This document shows positions 15,532-21,441 of a stretch of 64,000 nucleotides of DNA, in pieces. The DNA comes from JAHEAO01 sp942492375 (lineage in GTDB: Bacteria > Pseudomonadota > Alphaproteobacteria > Rhodobacterales > Rhodobacteraceae). Position 1 is the stretch's first letter. Each line of letters begins with the position of its first letter. The stretch covers positions 150,630 to 214,629 of the forward strand of contig CALOEL010000003.1 of assembly GCA_942492375.1 (NCBI GenBank). Reading direction: 5' to 3'. Below the pieces are notes generated by a model, which made no database searches, was not told the origin of the DNA, and saw nothing but the letters and a program-made list of their open reading frames with translations. The position numbers and the translations under genes were made by a program.

Positions 15532-16278
15532 ATGAAATGCAATACAATCAAAGACTTACTTAGTGATTGGCGCGTCTGCGAAGAGCGTGAAGGCCAAGTC
15601 ATTATCAACACTGACTGCCTTTATCCATCATTCGAGCAAGCCAAAGTGGGCATTACAGAGAGGCGAGGCTTGTTCGAAGTCTCCGACATTGGTGGTGCTG
15701 TTGCGTCAGTGCTTTCTCACGGCAAAGAGGGCAAAGCTTTGGACAGTGCGCTTTCCGAAGCCACCCGTCGTCATTGTCTGACCAGACGTGGGGATTGCAT
15801 TGTGGTTTCAGTAGAGAGTTTGGATTGGCTTCCTGCGGCAATTTTGTCGGTTGCCAATGCGTCTGCTCTTGCTGCGAGAACGGCGTTGATCGACGAAGAA
15901 CAGACGGCCAAAGAAGTACTTTTCGATGAAATCGACAGGAGTCTGGTGAGTTTGAGCCAAGAGATGGTGAGTATCCGAAAGGAATTCATAGTAAGACGTG
16001 ACTATTTTGCAGAAGGACGTAGTGGGAAAAGGTGGAAATTTGATTTCGCGGTTAAAGCCAATAAGCAAATACTGATCAAAACTGTCTCGCCACATGGAAA
16101 TTCCGTGAACGCCAATTTTGTGGCATTCAGTGACATGGAAGCCAATGCAGACAGTATAAATCTGTGCGTATACAGCAAGGAGCCCAACGCTGAAGACGTT
16201 CGGCTGTTGAATCAAGTGGCAAGCGTTGTTCCATTGCGCGGATTAGCGGGACGGGTCAGTTCAGTAGTTTCGCACTAG
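15532..16278 (+). CDS. unrecognised protein, second gene of the cassette (DUF1828-like N-terminus?)
   Basis: The 248-residue soluble product has an N-terminal half (INTDCLYPSFEQAKVGI, then FEVSDIGGAVASVLSHG) that resembles the layout of DUF1828-type domains, in which a strand pair is followed by a TDxG-like turn; this is a weak judgement by eye. The C-terminal half (RKEFIVRRDYF, KWKFDFAVKANKQILIKTVSPHGNS) looks like a small alpha/beta domain with basic patches, perhaps like DUF1829. Codon use is AT-richer than the surroundings, as in its partner. Function unknown; pairing of two small orphan genes beside a retron and an insertion sequence fits a defence or toxin-antitoxin type cassette, but no motif proves it. 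Confidence 0.65.
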   Translation: MKCNTIKDLLSDWRVCEEREGQVIINTDCLYPSFEQAKVGITERRGLFEVSDIGGAVASVLSHGKEGKALDSALSEATRRHCLTRRGDCIVVSVESLDWLPAAILSVANASALAARTALIDEEQTAKEVLFDEIDRSLVSLSQEMVSIRKEFIVRRDYFAEGRSGKRWKFDFAVKANKQILIKTVSPHGNSVNANFVAFSDMEANADSINLCVYSKEPNAEDVRLLNQVASVVPLRGLAGRVSSVVSH

Positions 16279-16416
16279 CAGGCCGCAGCAAGCCGTAGGG
16301 TGGGTGGTTCTTCGCGCAAGCGAAGGTTCACTCATCTCGCCTTGGCTGACGCATCGTCTTCCCCGCCCACCCGAATATCCTTGCTATTCGGTCTCCGCCC
16401 CCCCATATCCCCCCTT
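16279..16416 (+). other. intergenic region with a terminator-like hairpin
   Basis: CTTCGC (16310-16315) and GCGAAG (16320-16325) form a hairpin with a GCAA tetraloop shortly after the cassette's second gene, and may end its transcript. A similar CTTCGC/GCGAAG core is in the hairpin after the broken cold-shock gene (19153-19190). The rest of the region is C-rich with no gene seen. Confidence 0.4.
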
Positions 16417-16535
16417 GCGAACGTTATTCTCTTTCGACCCGCTGTTCTCCTTCACTGGCTGCAGTCTTTCGATTTTGCACTGACCAAGCCGGGCTGCCGT
16501 ATCAAACGGGCAGCGAAAAATCAGGAGTACACACG
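16417..16535 (+). promoter_or_regulatory. cold-shock leader of the disrupted csp gene
   Basis: This 119-base leader shares ordered blocks with the leader of the intact csp gene at 20905-21025: GCGAACGTTATT, TTTCGACCC, CTGTTCTCCTT and TTGCACTGACCAAGCCGGGC. A TCAGGAG ribosome binding site precedes the ATG. Long conserved 5' leaders are typical of cold-shock mRNAs whose stability and translation depend on temperature. Confidence 0.55.
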
Positions 16536-16610
16536 ATGGCCAATGGCACCGTGAAATAGTTCAACGCAACTAAAGGTTTTGGCTTTATCGAGCCCGAAGG
16601 CGGCAAGAAA
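16536..16610 (+). pseudogene. cold-shock protein gene, 5' fragment (cut by IS66 element)
   Basis: The first 25 codons of a CspA-family gene read MANGTVK, then a TAG stop where the family has W (KWFN motif), then FNATKGFGFIEPEGGKK. The TGG-to-TAG change kills the gene by itself. The IS66-type element then splits it after codon 25. The 3' part resumes at 19010. The intact relative at 21026-21232 shows what the ancestral sequence was. Confidence 0.85.
16603..16610 (+). repeat. 8-bp target-site duplication of the IS66 element (left copy)
   Basis: GCAAGAAA at 16603-16610 is repeated exactly at 19002-19009, directly beyond the two element ends. Eight bases is the normal target duplication of IS66-family elements. 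The intact pair shows the element has not rearranged since it inserted. Confidence 0.9.
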
Positions 16611-16632
16611 GTAAGCGTCCGGTCTGGCCGCC

Positions 16633-18132
16633 CTACGGGGCGGTTTTCCATGGCAGCAGATCGTCGACGCGGTTGATCTTGTAGTCAGGAATGCGGGCGA
16701 GTGTGTCGGCCAGCCAGGCTTGCGGATCGATACCGTTCAGTTTGGCGGTTTCGATCAGGGTATAAGCGATCGCGGCAGCCTTGCCGCCAGTCTGCGAACC
16801 CACGAACAGGTAGTTTTTGCGGCCCATTGCGATGGAGCGCATCGCGCGTTCTGCCGTGTTGTTATCGAGTTCCAGAACGCCTTGATCGAGATAGGGCCGG
16901 AGCCGTGCCATGCGCGTCAGGGCATAGCGGATCGCGTCCGCCAGTGGCGACTTGCCGGAGATGTTGGGCAGTTGGCCATGCAGCCAGACTTCCAGATCAT
17001 CGAAGATCGGCTTTGCCTTGTTCTGCCGGATGTTGACCCGCCGGTCAGGTGGTGACCCTCGCGCCTCTTTTTCGACCGCATAGAGCTGCGCGATGCGTCT
17101 GATGGCCTCATCGGCGATGGCCGAGCCCTGGGCCCTGTGAACGTCGACGAACTTGCGCCTGACATGTGCCATGCAGGCGACCTCACGGATGTCGCCCGAG
17201 CGATAGAGGTCTTCGAACCCGGCGTAGCCATCCGCATGCATCCAGCCTTGATACTTTGCGAGATGATCTTTGGGGTGTTGCCCTTTGCGATCCGGCGAGA
17301 ACTGATACCAACTTGCGGGTGGGACGCTGCTGCCCCAAGGACGTTCATCCCGGCCATAAGCCCAAAGCCGAGCCGTCGCTGTCTTGCCCTTGCCAGGGGC
17401 CAGCATCTTAACGGGCGTGTCATCTGCAAAGATCGCCTGTCCGGCCAGCACATGCCACCCGATGGCATCTGCGAGCGGTTCCAGCAGGGCCGTCGACTTA
17501 CCGACCCAGTCGGCCAGCGTCGAGCGGTCCAGATCAATCCCGTCGCGCTCGAAGATCCCGCTTTGCCGATAGAGCGGCAGGTGATCGGCGTATTTGTTGA
17601 CCAGCACATGCGCCAGCAGACCTGCACCGGGACGACCGCGCTCGATTGGGCGCGACGGCAACGGAGCCTGCGTGAAGCCCTCGCAACCCGAACAAGCAAA
17701 GCGAGGCCGCACGATGCGGTTCACGATGAACCGACCGGGCACATATTCCAGTTCTTCGGTCACATCCTCGCCCAGACGGCGAAGAGCGCCACCGCACTGG
17801 GCGCAATCGTCGTCGCCAGTGGTCAGTTCGACTTCCATGCGCGGGATGTGATCCGGGATCGGACGGCGCTTCGGCTTGTCTTTTGGTTCCTCATCAGGAA
17901 GGCGCAGCTTCGCCGTCATCTTGGCGACGGCAATCTCACTGTTCTCCAAGGCCAGTTGAAGCTGTTCGATGCTCTCGGACGAGGTGCCAAACCGCGCCGC
18001 GCGATGGCCTGCCAACTGATGCCTCAGCTTCTCGATCAAAACGGCTTGAGCCTTCACCTCGGCCAGCAAAAGCGCTGTGAACTGTCTCAGTTCATCAGGG
18101 TCTTCCGGCAGGGATTTAGCGACGTCCAGCAT
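16633..18132 (-). CDS. tnpC: IS66 family transposase TnpC
   Basis: The 499-residue protein is the DDE transposase of the element. Visible parts are an N-terminal coiled coil (LLLAEVKAQAVLIEKLRHQLAGHRAARFG), a zinc-finger region (DDDCAQCGGALRRLGED and FACSGCEGF), and the catalytic core with ADDTPVKML, HADGYAGFEDLY and LDNNTAERAMR holding the probable D, D and E. The C-terminal RVDDLLPW motif is typical of IS66. The length is normal and the gene looks intact. Confidence 0.95.
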   Translation of the reverse strand: MLDVAKSLPEDPDELRQFTALLLAEVKAQAVLIEKLRHQLAGHRAARFGTSSESIEQLQLALENSEIAVAKMTAKLRLPDEEPKDKPKRRPIPDHIPRMEVELTTGDDDCAQCGGALRRLGEDVTEELEYVPGRFIVNRIVRPRFACSGCEGFTQAPLPSRPIERGRPGAGLLAHVLVNKYADHLPLYRQSGIFERDGIDLDRSTLADWVGKSTALLEPLADAIGWHVLAGQAIFADDTPVKMLAPGKGKTATARLWAYGRDERPWGSSVPPASWYQFSPDRKGQHPKDHLAKYQGWMHADGYAGFEDLYRSGDIREVACMAHVRRKFVDVHRAQGSAIADEAIRRIAQLYAVEKEARGSPPDRRVNIRQNKAKPIFDDLEVWLHGQLPNISGKSPLADAIRYALTRMARLRPYLDQGVLELDNNTAERAMRSIAMGRKNYLFVGSQTGGKAAAIAYTLIETAKLNGIDPQAWLADTLARIPDYKINRVDDLLPWKTAP

Positions 18133-18192
18133 GATCGGATCATACCCGATCCGCGCGCTCAGAGGAATCCCCGCAGACTTGCTCCAAGCGGT

Positions 18193-18540
18193 TTATCCCG
18201 CCTTGAGCGGCTTCCAGCTACGTTGGGGCAACCGCCAGTCGATGCCCTCCAGCAGCATCGCCAACTGGGCGGCCGTCAGGGCGATCTTACCCTCTTTGGC
18301 CGATGGCCAAACAAACCGGCCCTTCTCAAGCCGTTTGCTGAACAGGCACGCGCCCTGACCATCCCACCATATGATCTTGATCAGATCACCCCGCCGACCG
18401 CGGAAGACGAACATGTGGCCTGCAAATGGATCCTGCTTCAGCGTCTGCTCGGCTTGGGCTGCCAGCGTCGTAAATCCACGCCGCATGTCGGTCACGCCAG
18501 CCGCAAGCCAGACCCGCGTGTTCACCGGAACCGGGATCAT
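18193..18540 (-). CDS. tnpB: IS66 family accessory protein TnpB
   Basis: The 115-residue product begins MIPVPVNTRVWLAAGVTDMRRGF and contains FVFRGRRGDLIKIIWWDGQGACLFSKRLE, the hallmark of IS66 Orf2 (TnpB). It is required for IS66 transposition, with a role not well defined. It overlaps the end of tnpA by four bases (ATGA) and precedes tnpC by about 60 bases. The gene is intact. Confidence 0.95.
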   Translation of the reverse strand: MIPVPVNTRVWLAAGVTDMRRGFTTLAAQAEQTLKQDPFAGHMFVFRGRRGDLIKIIWWDGQGACLFSKRLEKGRFVWPSAKEGKIALTAAQLAMLLEGIDWRLPQRSWKPLKAG

Positions 18541-18940
18541 GCGGAAAGACCTCGGATCAACCGGGCCAAAGCCTCGGGGTCATAGCCACCGATAATCCTC
18601 AGTCGGTGGCCACCAGCGATATCGATCTCAATCGCACTTTGCACAGACGTAGGTTCGGGTGTCGGTGCAGGAGTATCCCTCTGGGGGCGATCAATAATCT
18701 CTACGGGCAGAAAGCAGGGTGCTTCCGTCGCCAGTTCCTCAACCCCCTTCAGGGTCAGGCGCATACCGAGGATCGCGCAACCATTTGAAAATCATGTTCG
18801 CGTTCATCGCATAGCGGCGTGCAACCTGCGCCACAGAAACGCCCGCTGCCGTCGTCTGGAAAGCAGATCGTCCGCTTCTCTTCATCCGTCCAAAGCCGCT
18901 TCGTCCGACGCGCCATTCCCTGCTCCGTAGTGTCCGCCAT
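18537..18940 (-). pseudogene. tnpA: IS66 family TnpA, frameshifted
   Basis: Three minus-strand frames hold successive parts of one TnpA: MARRTKRLWTDEEKRTICF in the first, FQTTAAGVSVAQVARRYAMNA to RYAPDPEGG in the second (the helix-turn-helix), and VEELATEAPCFLPVEI to RIIGGYDPEALARLI in the third. Each switch fits one extra base in a short run: a T in CTTTCC near the ICF codons, and a G in the GGGGG before VEEL. They could be real mutations, ribosomal slippage sites or homopolymer errors in the assembly. Confidence 0.75.
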
Positions 18941-19001
18941 CCAAAGCGGACACTATCGAACACACTCTATGCGCGGCAGTGCAGGCAGACCGGACGCTTA
19001 C

Positions 19002-19141
19002 GCAAGAAAGATGTGTTCGTGCACATCTCCGGCCTGGAACGCTCGGGCCTGACCAGCCTCGATGACGGTCAGAAAGTGACCTTCGACATCGAAGCCGGCC
19101 GCGACGGCCGCGAAAGCGCGATCAACCTCGCCCTCGCATAA
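19002..19141 (+). pseudogene. cold-shock protein gene, 3' fragment
   Basis: After the second copy of GCAAGAAA (19002-19009) the frame resumes as DVFVHISGLERSGLTSLDDGQKVTF and ends ESAINLALA at 19141. FVHIS is the RNP-2 motif of cold-shock domains. Joined with the 5' fragment it gives a 68-codon csp gene with a single internal stop. It has no start of its own and is not expected to be made. Confidence 0.85.
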
Positions 19142-19152
19142 GCAAGCCTCAG

Positions 19153-19190
19153 GGCGGGTGGATCTTCGCAGAGGCGAAGGACCACCCGCC
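19153..19190 (+). terminator. hairpin after the broken csp gene
   Basis: GGCGGGTGG (19153-19161) pairs with CCACCCGCC (19182-19190), with a further TCTTCGC/GGCGAAGGA pairing inside. No T-run follows. It lies 12 bases after the csp stop codon, as expected for its terminator. Confidence 0.6.
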
Positions 19191-19337
19191 GCTGCCAGCC
19201 GGACGTTTCGACGCCGCGCACCGGCAGATCCGGTTCCCCGCCCCGCCAGAGCAGCGCGGTGCGCGTCGACCAAACCCCAAGCTGCGCATGACGCCGCCCT
19301 GTGATACGATCGTGTTCATCAATCCTGGACACGACCC

Positions 19338-19982
19338 ATGTTCCGACATCTCATCCCGATCCTGCTTGCCCTGACCGCCTGCGGCCGGGTCGATTACGAT
19401 GACGCCCCGGTGGGCCGGTTCGATGGCTCGCTTCTGGTGATGTGGGTCGGCGCCGAGCGGTTCGTCTACGTGCCCAGCCCCAGCCGCCCGCTGGTCTTCC
19501 ACCGCGGCGATCCGGGCGCGGCGGTTCAGACCATCCGGCCCGAGATGATGTATACCGATGGCGGCTCGATCCCACGGGCGGCGCGGCTCTTCAACGGCTT
19601 CTCGCCCTGGGGCTACGCCCCGGCCTACATGGTGCATGACTGGCTGTTCGTGGCCCGGCATTGCCTGACCGACGGCACCCCGACCGAGGCCGAGACGGCG
19701 GTTGCCGGGATCGAGTTCGCGGAAAGCGCGCGGATCATCGCCGAGGCGATCAAGACGCTGATCGCCTCGAACAAGGTAAAGCCGGACGACGTCGCGCCGA
19801 GGGTGATCTCGGGCGCGGTGGCCGGGCCCTTCGCCTATCGAAGCTGGGTTGCGGAAGGCGCCTGCCAACGCGTGAGCGACGCGCATCGCGAAGAGGTCGA
19901 CGCCGCCTTCGCGCGCGCCGCGGGGTTGCGCATGCAACGGGGCGTGCGGCCCGCGACGATCGTCGCCGAGATCTCGTTCTAG
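19338..19982 (+). CDS. DUF1353 domain lipoprotein
   Basis: The 214-residue product has a lipoprotein signal with lipobox LTAC (MFRHLIPILLALTAC), so it should be anchored to a membrane. The mature part shows the DUF1353 signature: MMYTDGGSIPRAARLFNGFSPWGYAPAYMVHDWLFVARHC, with TDGGSIPR and VHDWL as the conserved core. DUF1353 proteins are also found in phages, where their role is unknown; here there are no phage neighbours. It is monocistronic between a csp relic and a stretch of short genes. Confidence 0.8.
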   Translation: MFRHLIPILLALTACGRVDYDDAPVGRFDGSLLVMWVGAERFVYVPSPSRPLVFHRGDPGAAVQTIRPEMMYTDGGSIPRAARLFNGFSPWGYAPAYMVHDWLFVARHCLTDGTPTEAETAVAGIEFAESARIIAEAIKTLIASNKVKPDDVAPRVISGAVAGPFAYRSWVAEGACQRVSDAHREEVDAAFARAAGLRMQRGVRPATIVAEISF

Positions 19983-20344
19983 GCGGGTCTCGGGGCGGAT
20001 GCCGCAGCTTGCGGCGGTGTCGTCGGTTCCCCAGAGCTTGTGTCAACGCCCACCGCGCGCCCCTTCGCATCCGTTAACAAGTCCTGAACGGAATTTCTCA
20101 ACCGGTTGATCCGAAAGGATTTCACCTCGCGTCCACATGTGGACAGCCCCGAAAGTCCGGTTTTCCCCACCTGCCCGCCCGGCCGTCCCATGCTATTCTC
20201 CTCTTTATTGATGAAAGGCATTTTTCAAGGGACCGAAGCCCCTGCAACAGGCCTCCTTCCCGGCGATTACCGGCGAACCCTGCGCACCAGACCGGCCCCC
20301 AGACCGCCCGCGGCGCGATGTCTTTCCAACCGAAGGAGAGACCG
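19983..20344. other. intergenic region with two perfect palindromes
   Basis: No convincing gene is seen in these 362 bases; minus-strand frames here have no family match and poor starts. Two perfect palindromes lie close together: TCAACCGGTTGA at 20098-20109 and GTCCACATGTGGAC at 20131-20144. Both could be dimer-binding operators for the downstream small gene at 20345, whose strong AAGGAGAG stands at the end of the region. Confidence 0.4.
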
Positions 20345-20548
20345 ATGCCACGCCAGCCCCGCCAGCCTCTCGCCACCCGCCCGGCCCCGACCGGGAAACC
20401 CCCGGCCCCGACGCCTCCGCCCTCCCCGGACCAGGCGAACCCGACCGCCCGGCCCATCCGCGGCCGCCCGCCAAACCCCACCCGGGACGCGGGAAAGCCA
20501 CGCTCCGGTCCGGCGATCTGGCAGTTCACCGACTGGGCGGAGCTTTAA
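20345..20548 (+). CDS. small proline-rich hypothetical protein
   Basis: The frame encodes 67 residues, rich in P, R and T (MPRQPRQPLATRPAPTGKPP), with a C-terminal GPAIWQFTDWAEL that looks folded or partner-binding. AAGGAGAG seven bases before the ATG is a strong ribosome binding site and the main reason to believe in the gene. It is followed 70 bases later by the DUF3309 gene. No family is recognised. The low-complexity composition means that it may be intrinsically disordered. Confidence 0.45.
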   Translation: MPRQPRQPLATRPAPTGKPPAPTPPPSPDQANPTARPIRGRPPNPTRDAGKPRSGPAIWQFTDWAEL

Positions 20549-20561
20549 TCTTCACGGTGAC

Positions 20562-20587
20562 GGAACCATTCCTCCTGTTCATGCGTT
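20562..20587 (+). promoter_or_regulatory. EcfG-type stress promoter candidate
   Basis: GGAAC at 20562-20566 and CGTT at 20584-20587 are 17 bases apart, matching the GGAAC-N16/17-CGTT pattern of the alphaproteobacterial general stress sigma factor EcfG. The element lies 33 bases before the DUF3309 gene. Whether this organism has EcfG cannot be told from the window; related ECF or RpoH-type sigma factors use similar elements. Confidence 0.45.
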
Positions 20588-20619
20588 AGCGGTCATTCTG
20601 TATTTTTTGGGGGTTTCCC

Positions 20620-20778
20620 ATGTCACTCGGGACCATTCTGATCATCATCCTGATCCTCGCGCTGATCGGGGCATTGCCGACTTGGGGCTATTCGCGCGGC
20701 TGGGGCTATTATCCAGCCGGCGGCTTGGGGCTGCTTCTTCTGATCCTGCTCATTCTGCTTCTCATGGGCCGCATCTGA
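20620..20778 (+). CDS. DUF3309 small membrane protein
   Basis: This 52-residue protein was found directly in the sequence. It begins MSLGTILIIILILALIGALPTW, then YSRGWGYYPAGGLGLLLLILLILLLMGRI. Two hydrophobic helices flank a conserved PTW...WGYxPxGGLG linker, the DUF3309 signature. These small inner-membrane proteins are widespread in alphaproteobacteria and often stress-induced; their function is unknown. A GGGGG stretch precedes the ATG, and a stress-type promoter lies at 20562-20587. Confidence 0.85.
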   Translation: MSLGTILIIILILALIGALPTWGYSRGWGYYPAGGLGLLLLILLILLLMGRI

Positions 20779-20904
20779 CCCCGACCCGTTCGTACGAAGA
20801 CGCTGCCAACCACGCGGTGTTCCCTTGTGGCAGGCTTTCGCCCACATGGTGGACGGGCCAAAATTATCCTTGCCATTTCGTTCGTTAGGTCGCATACGGC
20901 CCTC

Positions 20905-21025
20905 GCGAACGTTATTGATTTTCGACCCACTGTTCTCCTTACGGCTACAGTCAATCGATCTTGCACTGACCAAGCCGGGCCATCGCACCTACGCGGATGG
21001 TATTGAAAACTTAGGAGAATACGGA
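20905..21025 (+). promoter_or_regulatory. cold-shock leader of cspA
   Basis: The 121-base leader is related, block by block, to the leader of the disrupted csp gene at 16417-16535, including TTGCACTGACCAAGCCGGGC and CTGTTCTCCTT. It ends with TTAGGAG before the ATG. Conservation of a non-coding leader in two paralogues whose coding regions have diverged points to selection on the RNA. The preceding gap 20779-20904 holds a TTCGTACGAA palindrome (20789-20798) and a CTGCCA/TGGCAG hairpin, probably the end of the DUF3309 transcript. Confidence 0.55.
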
Positions 21026-21232
21026 ATGGCCACTGGCACCGTGAAATGGTTCAACCCCACCAAAGGCTTCGGCTTCATCGAGCCCGAAGGCGGAAGCAAG
21101 GACGTGTTTGTCCATATCTCCGCCGTCGAGCGTTCGGGCCTGACGACTTTGAAGGATGGCGCAAAAGTGAACTTCGACATCGAAGCTGGCCGTGATGGCC
21201 GCGAAAGCGCGATCAATCTGACGCTCGCCTGA
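21026..21232 (+). CDS. cspA: cold-shock protein (CspA family)
   Basis: The 68-residue single cold-shock domain protein binds single-stranded nucleic acid and melts mRNA structure in the cold. RNP-1 (KGFGFIEP) and RNP-2 (VFVHIS) are both present, and KWFN is intact, in contrast to the broken relative at 16536. It ends in ESAINLTLA. A TTAGGAG lies seven bases before the ATG and a classical terminator follows the stop codon. Confidence 0.95.
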   Translation: MATGTVKWFNPTKGFGFIEPEGGSKDVFVHISAVERSGLTTLKDGAKVNFDIEAGRDGRESAINLTLA

Positions 21233-21253
21233 GCCTCAGCCACCAAGACATTG

Positions 21254-21285
21254 AAATGGCACGGGTTTTCCCGTGCCATTTTTCG
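21254..21285 (+). terminator. Rho-independent terminator of cspA
   Basis: AAATGGCACGGG (21254-21265) and CCCGTGCCATTT (21270-21281) form a perfect 12-bp stem with a TTTT loop, followed by a T-run. It is one of the clearest terminators in the window. Confidence 0.92.
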
Positions 21286-21441
21286 TTTCCACTCTTCCTC
21301 ACTAGAAGCCAGGTACTGCACGCTTGTCCAGAGGTCATGGAACAGAACCGGCATGCCGCATGTTCCATTTGTAGTCGCGATGCAGAGATGCGAGTCTCGG
21401 CGTAAGAACAGCGGTACGCGCAGACAGGGTGGGTCAAAAAC

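Larger units (their letters stand above)
16611..19001. mobile_element. IS66-family insertion sequence (about 2.4 kb)
   Basis: The element spans 2391 bases with terminal inverted repeats that begin GTAAGCGTCCGGTCTG at both ends (16 matching bases) and is flanked by 8-bp direct repeats. On the minus strand it carries the usual tnpA-tnpB-tnpC set. It is inserted inside a cold-shock gene. tnpB and tnpC are intact; tnpA carries two apparent single-base frameshifts, so the element may no longer move by itself. Confidence 0.95.

Noticed and set aside
16300..16554. 84-codon frame before the csp gene
   Set aside because: It overlaps the conserved csp leader and start in another frame and has no family likeness; the leader blocks explain the sequence better.
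19979..20221. 80-codon minus-strand frame behind the DUF1353 gene
   Set aside because: Weak composition, overlaps two palindromes and has no recognisable domain; an ATTGATGAAAGG-type start is not convincing.
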